Below are positions 50,539-58,137 of a stretch of 64,000 bases of DNA, piece after piece. Every line of letters starts with the position of its first letter. Positions within the stretch are counted from its first letter, which is position 1. The notes beneath the pieces are model-generated. The model searched no databases, had not been told where the DNA came from, and saw only the letters and a program-made list of their open reading frames with translations. The translations under genes were made by a program, and so were the position numbers. The stretch is from an uncultured Oscillospiraceae bacterium (GTDB taxonomy: Bacteria > Bacillota > Clostridia > Oscillospirales > Oscillospiraceae), in NCBI GenBank assembly GCA_910587395.1, contig CAJULJ010000001.1, forward strand, positions 79,752 to 143,751, given 5' to 3'.

Positions 50539-51306
50539 ATGGGTAAGACCATCGCCATTGTCAATCAAAAAGGAGGCGTGGGCAAAACCACATCCTGCGT
50601 CAATCTGGCCGCCGCGCTCACCTCGCAAGGGGCCAAGGTGCTTGTGTGCGATTTTGATCCCCAGGGCAACGCCACCTCCGGCTTTGGCATTGACAAAACC
50701 CACTCCCCCAGCGTCTATGAGGTGATCCTGGGCGGCGCGCCCATGAGCAAGGCCATCGTCACCACCAAGTGGGGCGACGTGGTGCCTGCCAACAAGGCCC
50801 TGTCCGGCGCCACGGTGGAACTGATCAGCCTGGAGCGCAGAGAGTTTCGGCTGAAGGATGCCATCGACGAGGTGAAGGGCTCCTACGATTTTATCTTTAT
50901 CGACTGCCCCCCTTCCCTGGAGCTGCTCACTCTGGACGGTCTGTGCGCCGCCGACACGCTGCTGGTACCGGTGCAGTGCGAGTACTACGCGCTGGAGGGT
51001 CTGTCCGATCTGCTGTATACGGTCCGGCTGGCCAAGCAGCGGCTGAATCCCTCTCTGGAAATGGAGGGCGTCCTGCTCACCATGTACGACGGGCGGACCA
51101 ACCTCTCCCTGCAGGTGGCGGAGGAGGTCAAGCGCCACTTCCCTGGCAAGGTGTACGCCTCCGTCATCCCCCGCAATGTGCGGCTGTCCGAGGCCCCCAG
51201 CCATGGCGTGCCCGTATCCGTCTACGACCCGCTGTCCCGGGGCTCGGAATCCTATGAAGCGCTGGCCAAGGAATTTCTCGCACACAACCCCATTGCGGTC
51301 CGATAA
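50539..51306 (+). CDS. parA: Chromosome partitioning ATPase ParA (Soj)
   Basis: This 255-residue deviant-Walker ATPase has 'IVNQKGGVGKTTSCVNLAAA' (signature Lys and P-loop, residues 8-27). 'LVCDFDPQGNATSGFG', 'YDFIFIDCPPSLELLTLDGL' and 'GVPVSVYDPLSRGSESYEAL' follow. It drives origin segregation with ParB/parS. AAGGGGAG precedes the ATG at 50539; the promoter lies inside the longer open frame and excludes earlier starts. Confidence 0.96.
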   Translation: MGKTIAIVNQKGGVGKTTSCVNLAAALTSQGAKVLVCDFDPQGNATSGFGIDKTHSPSVYEVILGGAPMSKAIVTTKWGDVVPANKALSGATVELISLERREFRLKDAIDEVKGSYDFIFIDCPPSLELLTLDGLCAADTLLVPVQCEYYALEGLSDLLYTVRLAKQRLNPSLEMEGVLLTMYDGRTNLSLQVAEEVKRHFPGKVYASVIPRNVRLSEAPSHGVPVSVYDPLSRGSESYEALAKEFLAHNPIAVR

Positions 51307-51335
51307 ATATAGACTTCAAGAAAGGAAGAAACCAA

Positions 51336-52241
51336 ATGGCAAAAGCCAAAGGTTTGGGCAAGGGCTTGGACGCCCTCATGGGGGATACCGCCACCCTGCA
51401 AAGTCAGGAAGCCGGATCGGTCATGCTGCCCATCTCCCAGGTGGAGCCGGGGCTGAACCAGCCCCGAAAGCGGTTTGACGACGAGGCCCTGGCCGACCTG
51501 TCCGCTTCCATCGAGGAGCACGGCATCATCCAGCCTCTGACGGTGCGGCGGCTGTCCACCGGATATTATCAAATCATTGCCGGAGAGCGCCGCTGGCGGG
51601 CGGCCAAGCTGGCGGGGCGGAAAGAGGTTCCTGTGGTCATCATCGAGGCCGACGACCGCAAGGTGATGGAGATCGGCCTCATCGAAAACCTCCAGCGGGA
51701 GGACTTGAATCCGGTGGAGGAGGCCGAGGGCTATCTGGCCCTGCTCACCGACTTCGGGCTGACCCAGGAGGAGCTGGCAAAGCGGATGGGCAAGTCCCGC
51801 CCCGCCATTGCCAACGCCCTGCGGCTTACCGCCCTGCCCCCCGCCGTGCGGGACATGCTGGCAGAGGGCGCCATCTCCGCCGGACACGGCCGGGCGGTGC
51901 TCATGGTGGAGGGTGAACAGGCACAAACCGCCTTCGCCCGGAAGATCGTGGACGAGGGCTGGAACGTCCGTCAGGCGGAGGCCAGAGCGAAAACCTTCAC
52001 CCTCCTGCCCCCGGAGGACCTGCCCCCCAAGGACTCTCCCGACCCGCACCTGATCTACGTCAAGGCGGTGGAAAAGGACCTGTCCGCTCGGCTGGGACGG
52101 AAGGTGTCCATTAAAAACGGGGCCAAAAAGGGCAAGCTTGAGCTGGAGTATTATAATGTGGACGACCTCAACGACCTGCTGGATCAGCTGGAACGCATTG
52201 TCCCCCTGAAAAAGCCGGAGGATCTGGAGGTGGAGGGATGA
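51336..52241 (+). CDS. parB: Chromosome partitioning protein ParB (Spo0J)
   Basis: This 301-residue CTPase/DNA clamp has 'LGKGLDALMGD' at its N-terminus (ParA-stimulating tail). 'ISQVEPGLNQPRKRFDDEAL', the CTP box 'IAGERRWRAAKLAGR', 'GLIENLQREDLNPVEEAEGY' and the HTH 'TQEELAKRMGKSRPAIANAL' follow. It would bind the five parS sites in this window. The stop overlaps the next start as ATGA. Confidence 0.96.
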   Translation: MAKAKGLGKGLDALMGDTATLQSQEAGSVMLPISQVEPGLNQPRKRFDDEALADLSASIEEHGIIQPLTVRRLSTGYYQIIAGERRWRAAKLAGRKEVPVVIIEADDRKVMEIGLIENLQREDLNPVEEAEGYLALLTDFGLTQEELAKRMGKSRPAIANALRLTALPPAVRDMLAEGAISAGHGRAVLMVEGEQAQTAFARKIVDEGWNVRQAEARAKTFTLLPPEDLPPKDSPDPHLIYVKAVEKDLSARLGRKVSIKNGAKKGKLELEYYNVDDLNDLLDQLERIVPLKKPEDLEVEG

Positions 52242-53437
52242 GCGAGAAGCCACAGCTTGACTCCGATGCTTCCATAGCGCCCGGGGGTCCCACAAAGCCG
52301 CCCGCACGGGGAAAGGAGCACCCGGCGGAACGTTCCGAATCAGAGCAGGCTTTTCCCCGGCGTGTTTCACGTGAAACACAAGAAGCGCCGGTGTCTCCAG
52401 AACAGGCCATGCTGAACGAGATTATGGATCGGAGCATGAACCTGTCTCAAACGGCGCCCGAGGAGGAGACCGAAAAGAAAGCTTCCGGCCAGGAGGAGGC
52501 AGCCTCCCCAGCGGAGGAAGAAGCGCCCCCCTCCCCACCGGTGAAAAATAAGCCCTCCTCCGCCTATATCTATCTGGCGGTACTGTTCGGCGCGGCGTTT
52601 CTCATGCTGCTGCTGGCCTACTTCATCCAGCAGAGAAACAACGACGACGTTATGGACGACCTGCGCTCCACCACCGCCTCCCGGGAAGAACTGCTGGAGG
52701 AGATCAAGGCCCTGGAGGAGGAGCGGGACCAGCTGCAAAAAGAGGTGGAGTATCAAAAGAGCCGGGTCACCCAGAAAAATAAAGAGGTCGAACAATTCCG
52801 AAGCGCTTACGAAAATTCCAACAACCACTGGAACAATCAAAATATCCAACTATTGACCCTGAGGTACTTTTGGTATATCGACCAATTCATGAAGAACAAG
52901 GATTATCCCATGGCCGCTGCTGCGGTCCTGTTTCAGGCGGACTCTCTTCACGAGACGTGGAATACTCAAGTTGCCATCAATCCCGCTCAGATAGAGCAGT
53001 ATGATGCCTACCGGCGGGAACTCATCAACAGGGGCTATTTGCAGGAGCTGGACGAATCCCCCGAAAACAACGGCTTCCGCATCTGGTTCACCGACCAGTG
53101 GAGCCCCAGCGAACGGGACGACGTGGCGGCACTTTACAACCTCTGGTGCACTTTGAATGCACACTTTTTACTTGAAGGGGATAATGCCGCCGCCCAATAT
53201 CTGTTTTATTACCCCCTGGGCCAGCCTGAAACCGGGTATCAGGACTATGTGTCCCGTCTGGCCAGCGATTTCACCTTGGAGCAGTTTCAAATCATGAAGG
53301 ATGAACTGACGAAGGATTGGTATATCACCGTACTGGCCGACGGCTCCATCATCAAAAATTACTCCGCTTCCCAAACCGATGAACGGTACGACCTTCCCTT
53401 CCAACTCCCTGAGACATGGAGCTGGAAATACCACTGA
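52238..53437 (+). CDS. Membrane coiled-coil protein coupled to parAB
   Basis: This 399-residue protein of unknown family has a disordered, acidic and Pro-rich cytoplasmic N-terminus of about 105 residues and one membrane helix at about 108-129 ('YIYLAVLFGAAFLMLLLAYF'). A coiled coil follows at about 133-185 ('LLEEIKALEEERDQLQKEVE'), then a soluble, aromatic-rich C-terminal domain outside the membrane. It overlaps parB by 4 bp (ATGA), so it is translationally coupled, and serS follows after 28 bp. parS site 5 lies inside the N-terminal codons (RVSRET). A role in anchoring or reporting segregation is inference. Confidence 0.85.
   Translation: MSEKPQLDSDASIAPGGPTKPPARGKEHPAERSESEQAFPRRVSRETQEAPVSPEQAMLNEIMDRSMNLSQTAPEEETEKKASGQEEAASPAEEEAPPSPPVKNKPSSAYIYLAVLFGAAFLMLLLAYFIQQRNNDDVMDDLRSTTASREELLEEIKALEEERDQLQKEVEYQKSRVTQKNKEVEQFRSAYENSNNHWNNQNIQLLTLRYFWYIDQFMKNKDYPMAAAAVLFQADSLHETWNTQVAINPAQIEQYDAYRRELINRGYLQELDESPENNGFRIWFTDQWSPSERDDVAALYNLWCTLNAHFLLEGDNAAAQYLFYYPLGQPETGYQDYVSRLASDFTLEQFQIMKDELTKDWYITVLADGSIIKNYSASQTDERYDLPFQLPETWSWKYH
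52363..52378. promoter_or_regulatory. parS site 5, inside a coding region
   Basis: TGTTTCACGTGAAACA within the codons of the membrane coiled-coil gene. Confidence 0.93.
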
Positions 53438-53465
53438 CTACAACACATAAAAGGATGATAAAATT

Positions 53466-54767
53466 ATGTTAGATATCAAATTTCTCCGGGAGAACCCGGA
53501 GCTGGTCAAAGAGAACATCAAAAAGAAATTCCAGGAAGAAAAGCTCCCCCTGGTGGATCAGGTCATCGAGCTGGACCGCCGCAACCGGGACGCCATGACC
53601 GAGGCCAACACCCTCCGCGCCGACCGCAACAAGCTGTCCAAGCAGGTGGGGATGCTGATGGGTCAGGCCAAGAAGGACCCGTCAAAATTGGCGGAGGCGG
53701 AGGAGGCCAAGGCCAAAGTCAAGGCCAACGCCGACCGCTTGGCGGAGCTGGAAAAGCTGGAGGACGAGCTGGCCGTTGAAATTCGGAAGATCATGCTGAC
53801 CATCCCCAACATCATCGACCCCTCCGTACCCATCGGCCCGGACGACTCCGCCAATGTGGAGGTGGAGCGCTTCGGCGACCCCGCCGTCCCCGACTTTGAC
53901 ATCCCCTATCACACCGACATCATGGAGCGGTTCGACGGCGTGGATATGGACGCGGCGGGCCGGGTGTCCGGCGCGGGGTTCTATTACCTGATGGGCGACA
54001 TCGCCCGGCTCCATGAGGCGGTGCTGGCCTACGCCCGGGACTTTATGATCGGAAAGGGCTTCACCTTCTGCGTCCCCCCCTTCATGATCCACGGCAACGT
54101 GGTGGAGGGCGTTATGAGCCAGACCGACATGGATGCCATGATGTACAAGATCGAAGGTGAGGACCTGTACCTGATCGGCACCTCCGAGCACTCCATGATC
54201 GGCAAGTTCATCGACCAGATGATTCCCGAGGAGAAGCTGCCCCAGACCCTGACCTCCTACTCCCCCTGCTTCCGGAAGGAGAAGGGCTCCCACGGCATCG
54301 AGGAGCGGGGCGTGTACCGCATTCACCAGTTTGAAAAGCAGGAAATGATCGTGGTATGCAAGCCCGAGGACTCCATGGACTGGTACGAAAAAATGTGGCA
54401 GTATTCGGTGGAGCTGTTCCGCTCCATGGAAATTCCGGTGCGCCAACTGGAGTGCTGCTCCGGCGATCTGGCGGATTTGAAGGTGAAGTCTTGCGATATT
54501 GAGGCCTGGTCTCCCCGGCAGAAAAAGTACTTCGAGGTGTGCTCCTGCTCCAATCTGGGCGACGCCCAGGCCAGGCGGCTGAAAATGCGGGTCAAGAGCG
54601 AAAAGGGTACCTACCTGCCCCATACGCTGAACAACACCGTGGCCGCGCCTCCCCGTATGCTCATTGCACTGCTGGAAAACAACCTCCAGGCCGACGGCTC
54701 CGTGAAGGTGCCCGAGGTTCTGCGTCCTTATATGGGCGGCGCTGAAGCGCTGGTTCCCATGCATTAA
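53466..54767 (+). CDS. serS: Seryl-tRNA synthetase
   Basis: This 433-residue class II synthetase has the N-terminal two-helix arm ('MLDIKFLRENPELVKENIKK'), 'LYLIGTSEHSMIGKF', motif 2 region 'SPCFRKEKGSHGIEERGVYR' and motif 3 'NTVAAPPRMLIALLENN'. It charges tRNA-Ser. It lies only 28 bp after the coiled-coil gene with no T-box, so it is read from the parA promoter. Confidence 0.97.
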   Translation: MLDIKFLRENPELVKENIKKKFQEEKLPLVDQVIELDRRNRDAMTEANTLRADRNKLSKQVGMLMGQAKKDPSKLAEAEEAKAKVKANADRLAELEKLEDELAVEIRKIMLTIPNIIDPSVPIGPDDSANVEVERFGDPAVPDFDIPYHTDIMERFDGVDMDAAGRVSGAGFYYLMGDIARLHEAVLAYARDFMIGKGFTFCVPPFMIHGNVVEGVMSQTDMDAMMYKIEGEDLYLIGTSEHSMIGKFIDQMIPEEKLPQTLTSYSPCFRKEKGSHGIEERGVYRIHQFEKQEMIVVCKPEDSMDWYEKMWQYSVELFRSMEIPVRQLECCSGDLADLKVKSCDIEAWSPRQKKYFEVCSCSNLGDAQARRLKMRVKSEKGTYLPHTLNNTVAAPPRMLIALLENNLQADGSVKVPEVLRPYMGGAEALVPMH

Positions 54768-54794
54768 CCCCCACCATTGAAAGGAGAAATTACC

Positions 54795-55166
54795 ATGAAA
54801 AAGTTTTGGAAAGCCCTTGGCATCACCGCTCTGGCCGCCGCTGTTATCCCTTACCGCATCCGTAAGGACAGGGAGGAGGATGTCACCACGGTGGACGCCT
54901 TGCTGTGGCAGCTGACCCGCCGCCCCGGCGAGGGCGAGGAGAAGAATCAGGTGGATATCACTCTTGGGTTCAAATCTCCCCTCCAGGAGGTGCGTGAGGA
55001 GCGGGAGCTGTTCACTGAGGACCCTGACGAGGCCGTTCTTTTCGCCGATATGGGGGATGACGCTGAGGCTGACGCTTCCGCCTCTGCTGAAGCGGAAGAA
55101 GCTTCTCCGACGGAGGAGACCGCCGATCCGGTGGTCACTGAAGAGGATTTTGATCCCGATCTCTAA
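54795..55166 (+). CDS. Small acidic protein with N-terminal hydrophobic segment
   Basis: This 123-residue protein starts at ATG 54795 behind AAGGAG. Residues 1-20 are hydrophobic ('KFWKALGITALAAAVIPYRI'), the middle is charged, and the last 45 residues are very acidic (Glu/Asp/Ala/Ser-rich, ending FDPDL). It resembles uncharacterised clostridial anchored proteins. It follows serS by 27 bp and may end that operon. No function inferred. Confidence 0.68.
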   Translation: MKKFWKALGITALAAAVIPYRIRKDREEDVTTVDALLWQLTRRPGEGEEKNQVDITLGFKSPLQEVREERELFTEDPDEAVLFADMGDDAEADASASAEAEEASPTEETADPVVTEEDFDPDL

Positions 55167-55204
55167 TTGAGGGTTCCCAGCCTCGAAGGGCGCCTTCGGC
55201 GGGA

Positions 55205-55331
55205 GTTACTTTCTCTCACGCGAGAGAAAGTAACCAAAGAGCGCGCTTAGGGGGAAAATCCGGTTCGGCTGAGGCCCGTAAACGGGCCTTGCTCACAGGA
55301 TTTACCCCCTAAGAACCCCGGTTTACGGGGG
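55205..55331. repeat. Composite palindromic repeat, copy 2 (inverted)
   Basis: This copy begins with the palindrome GTTACTTTCTCTC / GAGAGAAAGTAAC and continues with CTTAGGGGGAAAATCC and TTTACCCCCTAAG arms around a different loop (GGCCCGTAAACGGGCC). It is the inverted counterpart of 327-457. Confidence 0.8.
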
Positions 55332-55543
55332 CTGTAGGTAGAACGCAGGCACTTGAAACGGCTATTGCGTTTGAGGAATTTGGCTCACTTCGCTGTTCGG
55401 CCCACAGCGGGCCTGCGCTTTGTAATCGAACGGTCCGTTAGTGGGTCTCCTTTCAGCGCCTCCGTTGGGCGCGGCACACATTGCCGGCTTCTTTCCTGTA
55501 TCCCTTGACGATCAACCCCTGATTTGATGAACGGAGGATGAAC
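55332..55543. other. Intergenic stretch after repeat copy 2
   Basis: About 210 bp without a supported gene, promoter or RNA. Short dyads such as GCCCACAGCGGGC occur. Confidence 0.35.
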
Positions 55544-55867
55544 ATGGACGATCAAAAGCCCGTCTACACCCCTGCTTCCTTTGAAAAGAGGACCGCCGCC
55601 TGGATGGGAATCGCATATGTTCTCATGCTTCTGTTCATCCTGAACTTTACCCTGTTCACAGGCGGACGCCAGCTTCCCGGCACCTTTCCCCTGTTTCTGG
55701 TCCCCGTATCCGTGGCCCTAGCTGTGGTGCTTATCCACCGCCTCAGGTCCAAAACCCTGCCCGGCGGCGTGGCCGGGGCCGCGCTGGGCCTCATCGTCTG
55801 CGCCGCCGGCGTGTTCTTTGGATTGGCTCTGGGCGTCCCCGCCCTGCTGGCCGCTTTGGGAGCGTGA
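55544..55867 (+). CDS. Small multi-helix membrane protein
   Basis: This 107-residue protein has three predicted helices ('WMGIAYVLMLLFILNFTLFT', 'LFLVPVSVALAVVLI', 'GLIVCAAGVFFGLALGVPAL') after a short soluble N-terminus. GGAGG six nt upstream favours ATG 55544 over 55538. It directly precedes rsmG (stop and start 2 bp apart), so co-expression is likely. No family recognised. Confidence 0.72.
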   Translation: MDDQKPVYTPASFEKRTAAWMGIAYVLMLLFILNFTLFTGGRQLPGTFPLFLVPVSVALAVVLIHRLRSKTLPGGVAGAALGLIVCAAGVFFGLALGVPALLAALGA

Positions 55868-55869
55868 AC

Positions 55870-56583
55870 ATGGAAACTCTTATCCAAACCGGCTTGGCTC
55901 AGCTTGGTCAGACCGCATCCGTTCCTGACGCCGCCCCTGCCCTGCTGTCCCGATACGGACAGCTCCTCCTAGAAAAAAACCAAGTCATGAACCTCACCGC
56001 CATCACCAATCCCCGCGACGTGGCCACCCTTCATATGCTGGACTGCGCCGCCCTGCTGGACTGCGCCGGTTTTGAGGGAAAAACCCTCATCGACGTGGGC
56101 ACCGGCGCGGGATTTCCCGGCCTGCCGCTGAAAATTCTGGTTCCCTCCCTGGAGGTCACCCTGCTGGACTCCCTGAACAAACGGGTGGATTGGCTGTCGG
56201 AAATCTGTGAAGCCCTTTCCCTTGACGGTATCCGGGCAATCCACGCCCGCGCCGAAGAGTCCGGACAGGACCCCGCCCTGCGGGAGCGCTTCGATTTCGC
56301 CACCGCCCGCGCCGTAGCAGAACTGCGCCTTTTGAGTGAGCTGTGCCTCCCCTTTGTCAAGGTGGGCGGCTACTTCCTCGCCATGAAGGGAACCGATTCT
56401 GACGACGAATTGACCAGCGCCCTCTCCGCCATCCGAATCCTGGGGGGACAGGTAGAGCGCTGTTTTGACTATACCATTCCCCACACAGACGTGGCCCACA
56501 GAGTAATTTTGATTAGGAAAATCACACCGGTTCTGGAAAAATATCCTCGACGTTGGAGTAAAATTCAAAAAGCCCCCCTATAA
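55870..56583 (+). CDS. rsmG: 16S rRNA (guanine527-N7)-methyltransferase
   Basis: This 237-residue methyltransferase has 'LLEKNQVMNLTAITNPRDVA', the SAM motif 'LIDVGTGAGFPGLPLKIL', 'DSLNKRVDWLSEI' and 'FDFATARAVAELRLLSELCL', all RsmG hallmarks. It methylates G527 of 16S rRNA. GGGAG precedes the ATG at 55870. It is normally beside noc/parAB near the origin; here serS and two small genes intervene. Confidence 0.95.
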   Translation: METLIQTGLAQLGQTASVPDAAPALLSRYGQLLLEKNQVMNLTAITNPRDVATLHMLDCAALLDCAGFEGKTLIDVGTGAGFPGLPLKILVPSLEVTLLDSLNKRVDWLSEICEALSLDGIRAIHARAEESGQDPALRERFDFATARAVAELRLLSELCLPFVKVGGYFLAMKGTDSDDELTSALSAIRILGGQVERCFDYTIPHTDVAHRVILIRKITPVLEKYPRRWSKIQKAPL

Positions 56584-56647
56584 ACCGGTAAATTTCCCCA
56601 GCATGTGGAAAACGACGAATTATTTTTCAGGATTTTCACAATTTTTG

Positions 56648-56676
56648 TTGCCATTTTCATCAATCCGTGTTATGAT
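56648..56676 (+). promoter_or_regulatory. Promoter of the MinD-like gene
   Basis: TTGCCA, 17-bp spacer, TATGAT at 56671-56676. Confidence 0.7.
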
Positions 56677-56702
56677 TCTAAGGTATCGGAAGGAGGCATC
56701 CC

Positions 56703-57434
56703 ATGGGTACTGCCGTCATGGTCACATCTGGAAAGGGCGGCACAGGCAAAACCTCCCTGACCGCGGGAGTGGCCTCCTGTCTGGCAGCGCTGGGCCGCCG
56801 GGTGCTGTGCATTGATTTGGATATCGGCCTGCGCAATCTGGATCTAACTCTGGGTATGTCCGACAGGGCCTTGATGGACTTCAGCGATGTGATGGAATAC
56901 CGCTGTCCCCTGCTCAGCGCGGCGGTGGAGCAGCCGGAAATCCGAAACCTGTTTCTGCTTACCGCCCCCCACTCCTCCGATGGGCTGGATCGAAAACGGT
57001 TCCAGGCCGTGGTGGAGGAGGCAAACGATTATTTTGATTATGTGTTTATGGACTCCCCCGCCGGACTGGGAGAGGGTTTTCAGCTCGCCATGGCCGCCGC
57101 CGACCGGGTGATCGTGGTCTCCGCCGTAGATCCCGCCGCTCTGCGGGACGCTCAGCGGACCGTGGCCGAGCTCCACACCCTGACCCAGCTTCATCTGGTG
57201 ATGAACCGAGTCCAGCCCAAACTCATCTCAAAATTGAGGACCTCTATAGACAGCGCCATGGACGCCGCCGGGCTCCCCCTGCTGGGAGTAGTACCGGAGG
57301 ACCCCAACGTCACCATGGCCACCGCCGCCGGAGTTCCCCTGATTCTCACCACCTACAAAGGGGCGGCGCCGGCCTATCTGAATATCGCCAAGAGACTCCT
57401 GGGACAACGGGTCCCATTGCTCCGCATCCGCTAG
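56703..57434 (+). CDS. MinD-like deviant-Walker ATPase
   Basis: This 243-residue protein has 'VTSGKGGTGKTSLTAGVASC' (signature Lys), 'CIDLDIGLRNLDLTLGMSDR' (very MinD-like), 'DYVFMDSPAGLGEGFQLAM' and 'VVSAVDPAALRDAQRTVAEL'. The C-terminus 'YLNIAKRLLGQRVPLLRIR' could form the membrane-targeting amphipathic helix of MinD. No minC or minE is adjacent, so it may be an orphan MinD or a flagellar/Mrp-like relative. AAGGAGG precedes the ATG. It is followed by an MGS-like gene. Confidence 0.82.
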   Translation: MGTAVMVTSGKGGTGKTSLTAGVASCLAALGRRVLCIDLDIGLRNLDLTLGMSDRALMDFSDVMEYRCPLLSAAVEQPEIRNLFLLTAPHSSDGLDRKRFQAVVEEANDYFDYVFMDSPAGLGEGFQLAMAAADRVIVVSAVDPAALRDAQRTVAELHTLTQLHLVMNRVQPKLISKLRTSIDSAMDAAGLPLLGVVPEDPNVTMATAAGVPLILTTYKGAAPAYLNIAKRLLGQRVPLLRIR

Positions 57435-57469
57435 TCTACGCCCCATATCCCATAGAAAGGACGATCTGC

Positions 57470-57883
57470 ATGAATATTGCCCTCATGAGTCACGACAACA
57501 AAAAAGAACTGATGGTCCAATTCTGCATCGCCTACTGCGGAATTCTCTCCAAGCACACCGTCTGCGCCACCAGCAACACCGGCCGCCAAGTGGCGGAGGC
57601 CACCGGCCTGCCTGTCCAGCTGTTTCTGGCCCATGCCCAGGGCGGAAGCCAGCAGATCGGCGCGCGCATTGCCTATGACGAGATTGACATGGTGCTCTTC
57701 TTCAACGACCCTACCACGGACGATCTGGAGAAGGATCTGCACTACATCATCAATCTGTGCGACCAGCATAACGTGCCCATCGCCACCAATTCGGCCACGG
57801 CTGAAATGCTCATCCATGGTCTGGCACGAGGGGATTTGGATTGGCGCCTTATCAGCCATCCCACCGCGCCGCTGAAGGTATAA
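57470..57883 (+). CDS. mgsA: Methylglyoxal synthase-like protein (catalytic residues altered)
   Basis: This 137-residue MGS-fold protein begins 'MNIALMSHDNKKELMVQFCI' and keeps His8, 'GGSQQIGARIAYDEIDMVLF' and 'FFNDP'. In characterised MgsA enzymes the equivalent segment is GGDQQ, whose Asp (Asp71 in E. coli) is the catalytic base; here it is Ser60. The His after 'DPL...PH' is also not conserved ('NDPTTDD'). The fold assignment is firm, but methylglyoxal synthesis from DHAP is doubtful. Downstream of the MinD-like gene by 35 bp, it may share its transcript. Confidence 0.72.
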   Translation: MNIALMSHDNKKELMVQFCIAYCGILSKHTVCATSNTGRQVAEATGLPVQLFLAHAQGGSQQIGARIAYDEIDMVLFFNDPTTDDLEKDLHYIINLCDQHNVPIATNSATAEMLIHGLARGDLDWRLISHPTAPLKV

Positions 57884-57886
57884 GCC

Positions 57887-57914
57887 TTGACTTTTCCCAC
57901 GGGACTGATATAAT
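57887..57914 (+). promoter_or_regulatory. hisS promoter
   Basis: TTGACT, 16-bp spacer, TATAAT at 57909-57914. Confidence 0.7.
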
Positions 57915-58137
57915 ATCCACGCCCGCAAACGGTTTTACGCTCTCGTCCCAAGCATGGGGGCGGGAGCGTTGTTCTTCGTTTTTCGGCCCACGCCGTACCT
58001 GTCTGGGCGGTGGTGCGGATGCTGACTGTCTTTCTTTAATTGCCTCCAGATCAGCCATACCATTCGGTGCGGCTCTGGAGCCTTCGATTGAATACAACAA
58101 GTATTATTTTGATGTAATACGCAAAGGAGAAATCATC
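57915..58137 (+). other. Structured 5' leader of hisS
   Basis: This leader of about 220 nt holds three stem-loops. The first, ACGCTC...GGAGCGT near 57938-57970, is followed by a T-rich stretch. The second is CCACGCC...GGCGGTGG near 57988-58015, and the third is CTCCAGA...TCTGGAG near 58044-58074. The T-box hallmark AGGGTGGNACCGCG is absent. Regulation by an unclassified leader is possible. Confidence 0.45.

Noticed and set aside
57915..58137. T-box riboswitch upstream of hisS
   Set aside because: The invariant T-box sequence and its complementary antiterminator cannot be found; reported only as an unclassified structured leader.
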